This document shows, piece by piece, positions 9,581 to 17,507 of a DNA stretch of 64,000 nucleotides. Under the pieces are notes generated by a model, which saw only the letters and a program-made list of their open reading frames with translations, had not been told where the DNA came from and made no database searches. Origin of the DNA: JADZEM01 sp046328125. Lineage in GTDB: Bacteria > Chloroflexota > UBA6077 > JACCZL01. How positions within the stretch are numbered: the first letter of the stretch is position 1; the number at the start of each line of letters is the position of its first letter. The translations under genes and the position numbers were made by a program. Location of the stretch: assembly GCA_046328125.1 (NCBI GenBank), contig JAXLXF010000017.1, positions 1 through 64,000 on the forward strand, read 5' to 3'.

Positions 9581-10909
9581 TCATTGCGGCACCTCGTGCA
9601 CGACCACGCCGCCCACCATCGTGGTGCGCACGAGGCCACGGAATCGCTCGCCGTGGAGCGGCGAGTTACGACCCTTAGACAGGAACTTGCGGACGTCCAC
9701 GGTCCACTCGGCGCCCGGGTCGATCACGACGAGGTCGGCGACGGCGCCCGGCGCGAGCGTGCCGGCCTCCAGGGCGAAGACGCGGGCCGGAGCGATCGTC
9801 AGCAGCTTGACGAGGGTGGAGAGGTCGAGCTGGCCGGCGTCCACCAGGCGCATCAGCAGCCCGAACGCCGTCTCCAGGCCGGAGATGCCGGGAGCGGCCT
9901 GGTCGAACTCACAGTCCTTGTCGATGCTGGTGTGCGGCGCGTGGTCGGTCGCGATGCAGTCGATGGTGCCGTCGAGCAGTCCTGCCAGGAGGGCGGCACG
10001 GTCGGCGTCGGTGCGGAGCGGCGGGTTCACGCGGCAGTTGGTGTTGAACGGCGCCCGCCCGCCACCGCCACCGGAAACCCACTCGTCGGTCAGCAGCAGG
10101 TGATGCGGCGTCACCTCGGCGGTCACCGAGACGCCCTTCGCCTTGCCCTGCCTGACCAGATCCACCGCCGCCGCCGTCGAGACATGGGCGATGTGCAGTC
10201 GCCCGCCGGTCGCGCGGGCCAGCGCGATGTCCCGCGCGACGGCGACCTCCTCAGCCTCGGCGGCAGCGCCCCGCAGCCCGAGGATGCTGGCGACTCGACC
10301 GTCGTGCATGACGCCGCCATCCACAAGGTCAGGGTCCTCGGCGTGGTCCACGATCGGCCGGCCGGTGACCCGGCTGTATGCCAGCGCATTGCGCATCAGC
10401 CGGGCGCTCTTGACCATCATGCCGTCGTCCGAGAACGCTACGGCGCCGGCGTGGGCCATGTCCGCCATCTCGGACAGCTCCTGGCCCTTCTCGCCCCGCG
10501 TGATCGTGCCGATCGGGTGCACCCGCACGACGCCGCCGCGCCTGGCCGCCGCGCTGACCCACTCCACGTCTGACGCGGTGTCGATGGTCGGGTTGGTGTT
10601 CGGCATCGCGCAGATGGTCGTGAAACCGCCCGCTGCCGCCGCCCGGGTGCCGGTCGCGATGGTCTCCTTCTCTTCGAAGCCCGGCTCGCGGAGATGGCAG
10701 TGCAGGTCCACGAAACCTGGCGCGATCACCATCCCGCCGACGTCAACCAGCCGTTCACCATTGGCCGCGGCCGAGCGCCGGCTGCGCTCGGTGCCGCTGA
10801 CGATCTCGACTACACGGCCGCTACCCACGACGACGTCCGCCAGCTCGTCGATCCTCTGCGATGGATCGACCAGCCGTCCGCCGATCAGCCGCATGCGTTC
10901 GGTGACCAT
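9581..10909 (-). CDS. pyrC: Dihydroorotase, class I
   Basis: Cyclises carbamoyl-aspartate to dihydroorotate. 442 aa amidohydrolase. Metal ligands H70 and H72 lie in VDLHCHLREPG. Further motifs are AFSDDG, VDHAEDP, HIAHVSTA and ATDHAPHT near the C-terminal third. The HCHLREPGFE signature and length place it in the Bacillus/Actinobacteria-type class I, not the short E. coli type. The ATG at 10909 lies 5 nt after the pyrB stop, and carA starts immediately after its own stop. Confidence 0.96.
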   Translation of the reverse strand: MVTERMRLIGGRLVDPSQRIDELADVVVGSGRVVEIVSGTERSRRSAAANGERLVDVGGMVIAPGFVDLHCHLREPGFEEKETIATGTRAAAAGGFTTICAMPNTNPTIDTASDVEWVSAAARRGGVVRVHPIGTITRGEKGQELSEMADMAHAGAVAFSDDGMMVKSARLMRNALAYSRVTGRPIVDHAEDPDLVDGGVMHDGRVASILGLRGAAAEAEEVAVARDIALARATGGRLHIAHVSTAAAVDLVRQGKAKGVSVTAEVTPHHLLLTDEWVSGGGGGRAPFNTNCRVNPPLRTDADRAALLAGLLDGTIDCIATDHAPHTSIDKDCEFDQAAPGISGLETAFGLLMRLVDAGQLDLSTLVKLLTIAPARVFALEAGTLAPGAVADLVVIDPGAEWTVDVRKFLSKGRNSPLHGERFRGLVRTTMVGGVVVHEVPQ

Positions 10910-10914
10910 CCCAG

Positions 10915-11940
10915 TTATTCTCCGTCCAGTCGGGCCGTGCCGCCCGAGAGAAGGTAGAGCAGCGCCATCCGAATCGCCACGCCGTTCGTCACCTGCTCTT
11001 CGATGACGGATTGGACGCCGTGGGCCACGTCGGGAGCGATCTCCACACCTTCGTTCATCGGCCCCGGGTGCATCACCAGCGCACCCGGCTCTGCCAGCGC
11101 AAGCCGTTCAGAGGTCAGCGCGTACAGCTTGCAATACTCTCGGACGCTCGGGATCAGCCCCGAATGCTGGCGCTCGCGCTGAAGCCGGAGCGCCATCACC
11201 ACGTCAGCACCTTCGAGGGCCGGCTCGATCCGTTCCTCGACACGGAGTCGCCAGGGAAGCGTTTCGGGCGCCATCACCCAATCGCGCGGTAGGAGGGTCG
11301 GCGGGCCACAGACAGTCACGTCCGCACCCATGAGGCTCAGTCCCCAGATGTCGGAGCGCGCCACCCGGCTGTGGAGGACGTCGCCGAGGATCGTCACTTT
11401 CAGCCCGTCCACCCGCCCGAGCTTCTCCCGGATGGTGAACAGGTCGAGCAGGGCCTGGGTCGGGTGGGCGTGCCAGCCGTCGCCGCCGTTGACGATGGCC
11501 GAGTTGACGCGATCCGCCACCACCCACGGCGCGCCGCTCTGCGGATGCCGCATCACCACCACGTCCGCGCCGATCGCCTGGAGGGTCCGAATCGTGTCCA
11601 GCAGCGACTCGCCCTTGGTGACGCTGCTGGCCGAGGCGGTCATATTGACGGCGTCGGCGCCGAGGATCTTGGCCGCGACTTCAAAGGAGATGCGAGTGCG
11701 GGTGCTCGACTCGTAGAACGCCGTGACGATGGTCTTGCCGCGCAGGGTCGGCAGCTTCCGGACCGGCCGATTCAGCACGTCCTTCATCGAGATCGCGGTG
11801 TCCATCACCTGGACGATCTCGCCGGGCGCCCAGTCGTCCAGGTCGAGGATGTGGCGTCGCCCGCGCCAGAATGGCTGGATCTGCTGGCCGCGCTCGTGCA
11901 GACCGGCCGCCGAGGCCGGTCGCCGTTCGGTTGCCGTCAT
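10915..11940 (-). CDS. pyrB: Aspartate carbamoyltransferase catalytic subunit
   Basis: Condenses carbamoyl phosphate with aspartate. 341 aa. The carbamoyl-phosphate site STRTRISFE is at about residues 79-87, SSVTKGESLLDT follows near 115, and the aspartate-binding region VMHPGPMNEGVEI is near the C-terminus. There is a ~25-residue non-conserved N-terminal extension. No pyrI regulatory subunit is nearby, which fits the PyrR-controlled operon type. It follows pyrR after 21 nt and precedes pyrC by 5 nt. Confidence 0.97.
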   Translation of the reverse strand: MTATERRPASAAGLHERGQQIQPFWRGRRHILDLDDWAPGEIVQVMDTAISMKDVLNRPVRKLPTLRGKTIVTAFYESSTRTRISFEVAAKILGADAVNMTASASSVTKGESLLDTIRTLQAIGADVVVMRHPQSGAPWVVADRVNSAIVNGGDGWHAHPTQALLDLFTIREKLGRVDGLKVTILGDVLHSRVARSDIWGLSLMGADVTVCGPPTLLPRDWVMAPETLPWRLRVEERIEPALEGADVVMALRLQRERQHSGLIPSVREYCKLYALTSERLALAEPGALVMHPGPMNEGVEIAPDVAHGVQSVIEEQVTNGVAIRMALLYLLSGGTARLDGE

Positions 11941-11961
11941 CGTGCCCTCCAGGTGCGAGCG

Positions 11962-12519
11962 TCAGCCGGCAGGCTTGTCAAGGACGACTTCATCACGTCC
12001 GTCGACCTCCATCAGCTTCACTTCGACGACCTCGGATCGGGACGTCGGGACGTTCTTGCCGACGAAGTCGGCGCGGATCGGCAGCTCGCGGTGCCCACGG
12101 TCGATCAGGACGGCGAGCTGGATGGTGCGCGGGCGACCGTAGTCGCGCAGCGCGTCCATCGCGGCGCGCACCGAGCGGCCGGTGTACAGCACGTCGTCCA
12201 CCAGCACGACCGACTTCCCTTCGATGTCGAACGGCATGTCGGACGGACCGGACGGGACTTTGACCCGCCGCGAGTGATCGTCCCGGTAGAGCGTCACGTC
12301 CAGGCCGCCGGCCGGCACCGCGCGCTCTTCGAATTCGGAGATGAGACGGGCGACGCGGCGGGCCAACGGGACGCCTCGCGTCCGAATGCCGACCAGAACC
12401 ACTCGCTCGACGCCGCCGTTCCGCTCGACGATCTCGTGCGCCATGCGCGAGAGCGCACGGCGGATCTCGTCGGCTGACATCAGCGACCGGTGACCGGCCG
12501 TGGCGTGTGGCTCGCTCAC
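11962..12519 (-). CDS. pyrR: Pyrimidine operon attenuation regulator / uracil phosphoribosyltransferase
   Basis: UMP-dependent RNA-binding attenuator protein with weak UPRTase activity. 185 aa from the GTG at 12519, which has GGAG nine bases upstream. An ATG at 12480 (172 aa) is the alternative. The conserved start block ADEIRRALSRMAHEIVERN and the PRPP loop VVLVDDVLYTGRS are clear. Longer upstream open frame is leader RNA, not protein, because it contains the terminator and PyrR-binding loop. First gene of the pyr operon, so it autoregulates. Confidence 0.93.
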   Translation of the reverse strand: MSEPHATAGHRSLMSADEIRRALSRMAHEIVERNGGVERVVLVGIRTRGVPLARRVARLISEFEERAVPAGGLDVTLYRDDHSRRVKVPSGPSDMPFDIEGKSVVLVDDVLYTGRSVRAAMDALRDYGRPRTIQLAVLIDRGHRELPIRADFVGKNVPTSRSEVVEVKLMEVDGRDEVVLDKPAG

Positions 12520-12554
12520 GGAGTGACACTCCGGATCGGCGGCGCGGCGGGACA

Positions 12555-12579
12555 CAAAAAGACCTCCGCAACGCGGAGG
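12555..12579 (-). terminator. pyr operon leader attenuator (intrinsic terminator)
   Basis: On the minus strand the RNA reads CCTCCGC-GTT-GCGGAGG followed by TCTTTTT, a 7-bp GC-rich stem with a U tract. It lies 36 nt upstream of the pyrR GTG, downstream of the promoter and of a PyrR-binding loop. That is the standard layout for PyrR-mediated transcription attenuation. Confidence 0.85.
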
Positions 12580-12638
12580 ACATCCGAGCCAGCGCCAGAC
12601 CACGGCATGATACCAGGAACCACTGCAGCCTCCTTGCC

Positions 12639-12652
12639 GGCCTCGCGGGACC
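12639..12652 (-). promoter_or_regulatory. PyrR-binding loop (anti-antiterminator) in the pyr leader
   Basis: The minus strand reads GGTCCCGCGAGGCC. This matches the PyrR recognition consensus ARUCCNGNGAGGYU at 12 of 14 positions, with a perfect core UCCNGNGAGG. A CGG/CCG stem closes the loop. It lies about 60 nt upstream of the terminator at 12555-12579. Confidence 0.75.
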
Positions 12653-12696
12653 GTCTTAAAGGTGGCGGGCTCGTCATGGCCGCACGCGCCCACCAG

Positions 12697-12725
12697 AGTA
12701 TTGCACGCCGGTAGGAACGACGCAA
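12697..12725 (-). promoter_or_regulatory. Candidate pyr operon promoter
   Basis: Minus-strand -35 TTGCGT (12725-12720), 17-bp spacer, -10 AATACT (12702-12697). Elements are 3/6 and 4/6 matches, but the spacing is ideal. Transcription would start about 170 nt ahead of pyrR and include the attenuator. Confidence 0.45.
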
Positions 12726-12741
12726 GCAGTTACGCGGTCTC

Positions 12742-12878
12742 GGGTGTGCGTCAGAGTTGTGTGCTGAGCCAAACGCCTGGGGCGCGATGAATCGCGCCCG
12801 TACCAGGGGGGGGCGCCTTGTACGGGCGCGATTCATCGCGCCCCAAGGAATCGCGCCCCAAGAAACGGACGCATACCC
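12742..12878 (+). repeat. Palindromic MITE-like element, copy A
   Basis: Perfect 25-bp inverted arms at 12779-12803 and 12820-12844, built on GGGCGCGAT-GA-ATCGCGCCC, with a 16-nt loop. The outer ends are GGGTGTGCGTC (12742-12752) and GACGCATACCC (12868-12878), near-inverted repeats. An 11-bp direct repeat GCGGTCTCGGG is found at 12734-12744 and 12880-12890. There is no coding capacity. Related copies occur at 15504-15668 and 41981-42120. It fills most of the gap between the pyr promoter and the WD40 gene. Confidence 0.75.
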
Positions 12879-12952
12879 TGCGGTCTCGGGGCGCCGAACG
12901 GCCGGGCCTTCCTTCGCGGGGCATGCTCGTCCGTGGTGACCGGCATCGGCGC

Positions 12953-15289
12953 TCAGCGCATGCCCCAGAGCCGGACCGTCCCGTCGCTCGACCCTGATGC
13001 GAGCGCATCGCCACCGGGCGCGAACTGCAGCGCCGTGATCCACTCGTCGTGGCCGGTCAGGGTGGCGAGCTCCTGTCCGTCTCGTGCACGCCAGACCTCG
13101 ATCGACCGGTCGCCCGAACCGCTGGCGAGCAGGGCGCCGTCCGGACTGAAGGCGACCGCGGTCACCGACTGGCGATGGCCGTTGAGCTGCTGGCGAAGCT
13201 GACCGGTCGCCGCGTCCCAGATGCGGATCGAGCCATCCAGCGCTCCGGCCACGATGGTTGCGCCGTCCGGGCTGACGGTCAGGCTGGTCACGGTGTCAGC
13301 ATGCTGCAGCACCAGCGTTGTCGCGCCGCTCGCGGGATCCCAGACTCGCACCGTCCGGTCTTCCGACCCGGTCGCCAGGACGCGCCCATCCCGTGAGAGG
13401 GCTAGCGAGAAGACGGGCGCCGTGTGGCCGTTCAGCACCGCGAGCTGGCCGCCGTCCGCTACCGACCAGATCCGTACCGAGTGGTCAGCAGGGCGCGGCG
13501 CTCCGCGTGCGTCGGGTCCGAGCGTCTGCCCGGTCGAGGCCAGGCGGGCGCCGTCGGGGAAGAACGCCACCCGCGTCACACGCCCTGGGTGGCCGCGCAG
13601 CTCGCGAAGCAGCGACCCATCGGCGGAGCTTCTGAGCCGGATCACCGTGTCGTCGCCGCCGCTGGCGACAATCCGCCCGTCCGGCGATGTTGCGAGCGCC
13701 CAGACCGTGCCGCTCTCGTCCTGGATCTCGCGGATCGGATCGACGGCGACTTCGGCGCTGCGCCAGAATCGCAGCTTGCCGTCATCGCCGGCCGAGACGA
13801 GCGACTGACCGTCGGGAGCGTAGGCCAGCGCGCGGACACGCGAGGTGTAGCCGGACGAATGCGCGAGCTCGGAGCCGGTGAGACTCCACATCCGCAGCGT
13901 GTTGTCCTCTCCCACCGAGAAGACACGCTGCCCGTCGGCGCCGGCGGCCACCTTCCAGACCTTGCCGACGTGGCCGCTCATCGTGCTCAGGTTCGCCAGG
14001 TCCGCCACGCGCCAGAGCCGGACGGTGCCGTCGTACGATCCCGACACGAGCGACTGTCCGTCAGGCAAGAAGGCGACGGACTGGACCCAGTCGGTGTGAC
14101 CGACGAGCATCCCACGTGAGCCGCCGGTGGCCGCGTCCCAGAGACGAACGGTGCGGTCGTCTGACGCCGACGCGATCGAACGACCGTCTGGCGAGAAGGC
14201 AACGTCGGCAACACCGCTGGCGTGACCGAGCGCTGTGACGACGTTGGCGCCGTCGGACACTCTCCAGACCCTGATCGTCCCATCCTGGGAGCCGCTTGCG
14301 ACGCTCTGGCCGTCCGGCGAGAACGAGACGCCCCAGACCTCGCCGGTGTGACCCTGGAGGACGGCCAGCGACGCCCCATCCGACATCCTCCAGAGACGCA
14401 CCGTTCGGTCCTCGCCGGCCGACGCGAGCAGCGAGCCGTCTGGCGAGAACGCGACGTCGAGCACCGCCTCGCGATGTCCGGACAACTGCTGTACGAGGCG
14501 TCCGTCGGCCGTCTGCCAGACCCGCACTACCCCGTCATCGGACGCCGCCGCGACGAGCGACCCGTCTCGCGAGAGTGCCGTTCTGGACGTCCACGAACCG
14601 GCATCCAGCAAGCGCGTGGCTGGCAGGCCCGGCGCCGCCGGATTGTGCAGGTAGACCCCGAGCGAGGTGGCCGTCGCGACGAGCCGACCATCCAGGGACG
14701 CGGCCACGCCGTGCACGGTGCCACGTCCCCAGCGGACGAGCTGCACGGGGCGCTGCTCCTGCGTCGTCGCGAAACGAAGCGTCGGATCGGCCAGCACCAG
14801 ATGATAGGCCGATGGCGGATCAGGGATGCGTGGTAGACCGGCGCGCCGTGAGACGTTCCAGTCTACGAACACTCGATACTGTCCGGGGTCGGCGGCCGGG
14901 ATGTCCACGAGCTCGCTGGAGGTCGTGTCGGTCTCGGACTCTGCCACCGCGATGCCATCGCGATAGACGTGCAGGTCGTAGTCCTCGGGCAGGTCGAACA
15001 GCCAGAGCCGGACCGGCATCGCGCGGTCAACCTCAAACGACCAGACGTGCACGTCGTCCGGCCGGACCAGCGTCGCGGCGATTGGCACGCCAACGTGCAG
15101 GGGACAGCCTTCGGTGGGCGCTGGCTGGTCGCACCCATCGGCGCGGGCACGATCGTGACCGGTCGGCAGAGCAGCCAAGCCGGTCACGATGAGGAGTACA
15201 GCCACTCCTCGTAGCACGACTCGCGGCCACGGGCTACCGCTTCTCGACGGCGGCCGGATGCTCGTTCGCGGTTGGAAGCTGCGCCACAT
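12953..15289 (-). CDS. Secreted 14-repeat WD40 protein with N-terminal PPC-like domain
   Basis: 778 aa, function unknown. A hydrophobic signal or anchor segment lies at about residues 24-41, followed by ...DRARADGC, suggesting export. Residues ~60-170 resemble a bacterial pre-peptidase C-terminal (PPC) beta-sandwich (VWSFEV...LPEDYDLHVYRDG). From ~180 to the end I count 14 WD40 units, each ending in forms such as GTIRVW or RTVRLW plus GH; this is enough for two seven-bladed propellers. Unit 10 carries an insertion. No enzymatic or kinase domain is present. It probably acts as an extracytoplasmic scaffold. The gene is monocistronic, with repeat elements on both sides. Confidence 0.85.
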   Translation of the reverse strand: MWRSFQPRTSIRPPSRSGSPWPRVVLRGVAVLLIVTGLAALPTGHDRARADGCDQPAPTEGCPLHVGVPIAATLVRPDDVHVWSFEVDRAMPVRLWLFDLPEDYDLHVYRDGIAVAESETDTTSSELVDIPAADPGQYRVFVDWNVSRRAGLPRIPDPPSAYHLVLADPTLRFATTQEQRPVQLVRWGRGTVHGVAASLDGRLVATATSLGVYLHNPAAPGLPATRLLDAGSWTSRTALSRDGSLVAAASDDGVVRVWQTADGRLVQQLSGHREAVLDVAFSPDGSLLASAGEDRTVRLWRMSDGASLAVLQGHTGEVWGVSFSPDGQSVASGSQDGTIRVWRVSDGANVVTALGHASGVADVAFSPDGRSIASASDDRTVRLWDAATGGSRGMLVGHTDWVQSVAFLPDGQSLVSGSYDGTVRLWRVADLANLSTMSGHVGKVWKVAAGADGQRVFSVGEDNTLRMWSLTGSELAHSSGYTSRVRALAYAPDGQSLVSAGDDGKLRFWRSAEVAVDPIREIQDESGTVWALATSPDGRIVASGGDDTVIRLRSSADGSLLRELRGHPGRVTRVAFFPDGARLASTGQTLGPDARGAPRPADHSVRIWSVADGGQLAVLNGHTAPVFSLALSRDGRVLATGSEDRTVRVWDPASGATTLVLQHADTVTSLTVSPDGATIVAGALDGSIRIWDAATGQLRQQLNGHRQSVTAVAFSPDGALLASGSGDRSIEVWRARDGQELATLTGHDEWITALQFAPGGDALASGSSDGTVRLWGMR

Positions 15290-15373
15290 CTCGTTTCGCC
15301 TCCGCCCCGGGGAGCGTACATGTGAGACTGGCCGGCATCGTACGGCCCCACGAGATCGGCGTCAATCACGGAG

Positions 15374-15503
15374 GCGCCGCGGGGTGCCCCTCACGATACT
15401 GCGCCCTTCGAGAGAGCCGAAACAGTGTCCGGACGCGCGATCAGATTCGACACCACGCTCGGAGTCGGCGAAACGCAATAACGTGAGGGGCACCAGGCGG
15501 CGC
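15374..15503 (+). repeat. 130-bp inverted-repeat element
   Basis: Arms at 15374-15395 and 15482-15503 match as inverted repeats at 20 of 22 positions around a GGTGCCCCTCACG core. The 86-bp interior has no ORF. It directly abuts repeat copy B at 15504. Both lie between the divergent WD40 and PucR genes, and together they occupy most of a 496-bp gene-free stretch. Confidence 0.6.
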
Positions 15504-15668
15504 GGGGTGTGCGTCGATGTTTTGGCAGGAGCAAGTACGGGGGCGCGATGAATCGACGGCGCCAAGGAAGGGCGCGATGAATCGCGCCCGTACAAGGCAG
15601 CGCCCCCTGGTACGGGCGCGATTCATCGCGCCCCCCCTTTTCATCGCGCCCCCTTCGTTGGCGCCGTC
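15504..15668 (+). repeat. Palindromic MITE-like element, copy B
   Basis: Begins with GGGGTGTGCGTC like copies A and C. Core arms at 15570-15593 and 15610-15633 are a perfect 24-bp inverted repeat with the same GGGCGCGAT-GA-ATCGCGCCC unit. A second, imperfect outer pair runs inwards from GACGGCGCCAAGGAAG (15555) and outwards to CTTCGTTGGCGCCGTC (ending 15668). Extra half-units of GGGCGCGATGAATC are present, so this copy looks rearranged. No ORF. Confidence 0.65.
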
Positions 15669-15785
15669 GATGTTGGCGCTCCGGCTGCTCTCCCCGTGCC
15701 GCCAGCACCGGATCCAAACGCCGTCGTGTGGTGCCACGTCACAGAGTGTCCAGCCGGTTGCGCTGCCCTTTGTACGCTCTGCACA

Positions 15786-17474
15786 ATGAGGGACATGCAC
15801 GCGGCAGCACCGGTCTCGCTCGCAAGCCGCGCCCCGGCCTACGCAGTGACCGTGTCCGAGGTGCTGCGACTCGCGTTGCCGTCCGGCTCGGAGGTGGTCG
15901 CAGGGGCGAGCGGTCTCGGTCGCGGCATCTTCTGGGCCAGACTGCTCGGGGCGCGACAGGGCCTGCTGAGCGGCAGCGAGTCCGGCGAGATGGTGCTGAT
16001 GTCGGCGGCGGCCGTCGGGCGCGGCTTCAGTCGGGTGATCCGCGAGCTGGCCGAGGCCGGCGTCGAGGCGGTGGTCGTCTCGCTGACGCCGCCGGCCGAC
16101 GCCGTCGAGGCGGCTGACGAGCTCGGGATGCCGCTCGTCAAGGTTGGCACTCAGCTGCCGCTGGTCGAGGTCGAGCGGGCGATCATCAGCTTGATCGTGG
16201 ACCGCGAGTCCCAGGTCCGCCGTCGCGTCGAGCAGATCTACGAGCGGCTTTTGGCGACCCTGGTGGACGATGCCGGCATCGCGGCGCTCGCCGCCGAGGT
16301 CGCCGACGTGGCGCGCCGACCGACCATCGTCCTGGACGAATACTTCCGAGTCCAGGTCACCGTCCCGGACGACGAGGCGACCCAGCAGATCGGGCACGAC
16401 GTCGGCGCGACGCTGGCCGCTGGCGACCCACGGGCGTTGGGCGCCCGTCCAGCCGCGCCGTTCTGGCTGGCCGCCGAGAACGAGTCGGCGGAGGCGCTGA
16501 TTGTGCCGCTTCGGCTGCGCGGGACACCGGCCGGATATCTGGTGCTCGGCGGCGGCGGCGAGGTCACGGACCTGGACCGCCAGGTGGCCGAGCGAGCCGC
16601 GCGCGTCCTCGGGATCGAGCTGGCGAAGCAGCGGGCCGTCACCGAGGCACAGCTCCGGCTCCAGGGCGACTTCCTGGACGACCTGCTCTCCGGCAGTTAT
16701 CCCAGCGAGGAGGCGATGCTGGCGCGCGCCCGCTGGATGGGCCACGACCTCGGCCGCCCGCATGTGCTGCTCGCGGTCAGCGTCGAGGAGCTGAACGCCC
16801 GGCCGTCAGGATCGCAGCGGCTGCAGGCCGCCGATCTCGTGCGGACCGAAGTGCTGCGCCTCACACCAGGGGCGCTGCTCCGCGAGCGTCAGGACTGCCT
16901 GGCCGTAGCCCTGCCGCGTGGGAACGCGCCAACCTCTGAGGAGGCGCTCGAGCTGGCCGAGCGGCTGCGGCGACGGCTCGCCAGCCTGCTGACGAGCGGC
17001 CACGTCACCATCGGGGTCGGGCGGCACCACCCTGGCATCGGCGGGCTGGCCGACTCGTACCGCGAGGCCGAGCAGGCGCTCGCCATCGGGCGGGCGCTGC
17101 TCGGCGGCGACCGCTCGGTCCACTTCGAGACCCTGGGCGTCCAGCGCTTGCTCTTTCAGCTGCGGGACAACCCCGAGCTGGCGTCCTTTTACGAAGACCT
17201 GCTCGGCAAGCTGCAGGCTCACGACGAGCGTCAGGGCGCAGAGCTCGTGAACACGCTGGAAGCGTTCTTCGAGTGTCACGGGAACCACGTCAGGACGGCT
17301 CAACGGCTGCACCTGCACCGCAACACCTTGCTGTACCGTCTCGACCGTGCCCGGTCCGTGCTCGGCGTGGACCTGGATGACGCCGAGACGCGGCTGGCAC
17401 TGCAGGTTGCACTAAAGATCGGCCGCGTTATTGGTCGGCGCGGCCTCGACGGTGCTCCGACGACGACCACATAA
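15786..17474 (+). CDS. PucR-family transcriptional regulator
   Basis: About 562 aa from the ATG at 15786; ATG 15795 is also possible, and neither has ideal RBS spacing. The open frame continues upstream but is not PucR-like. The N-terminal PucR ligand domain starts at VTVSEVLRLALPSGSEVVAG. The middle region resembles a GAF/GGDEF-like sensor. The C-terminal PucR helix-turn-helix is NHVRTAQRLHLHRNTLLYRL. Family members control purine or other nitrogen-source catabolism. glnA begins 33 nt after the stop, so a role in nitrogen control is likely. Its ligand cannot be told from sequence. Confidence 0.88.
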   Translation: MRDMHAAAPVSLASRAPAYAVTVSEVLRLALPSGSEVVAGASGLGRGIFWARLLGARQGLLSGSESGEMVLMSAAAVGRGFSRVIRELAEAGVEAVVVSLTPPADAVEAADELGMPLVKVGTQLPLVEVERAIISLIVDRESQVRRRVEQIYERLLATLVDDAGIAALAAEVADVARRPTIVLDEYFRVQVTVPDDEATQQIGHDVGATLAAGDPRALGARPAAPFWLAAENESAEALIVPLRLRGTPAGYLVLGGGGEVTDLDRQVAERAARVLGIELAKQRAVTEAQLRLQGDFLDDLLSGSYPSEEAMLARARWMGHDLGRPHVLLAVSVEELNARPSGSQRLQAADLVRTEVLRLTPGALLRERQDCLAVALPRGNAPTSEEALELAERLRRRLASLLTSGHVTIGVGRHHPGIGGLADSYREAEQALAIGRALLGGDRSVHFETLGVQRLLFQLRDNPELASFYEDLLGKLQAHDERQGAELVNTLEAFFECHGNHVRTAQRLHLHRNTLLYRLDRARSVLGVDLDDAETRLALQVALKIGRVIGRRGLDGAPTTTT

Positions 17475-17507
17475 TCGAGGGCGCACCTCAGCGGGGAGAT
17501 GCCCATC

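Noticed and set aside
12742..12878. CRISPR-like repeats
   Set aside because: Inverted rather than direct repeats, no regular spacers and no cas genes.
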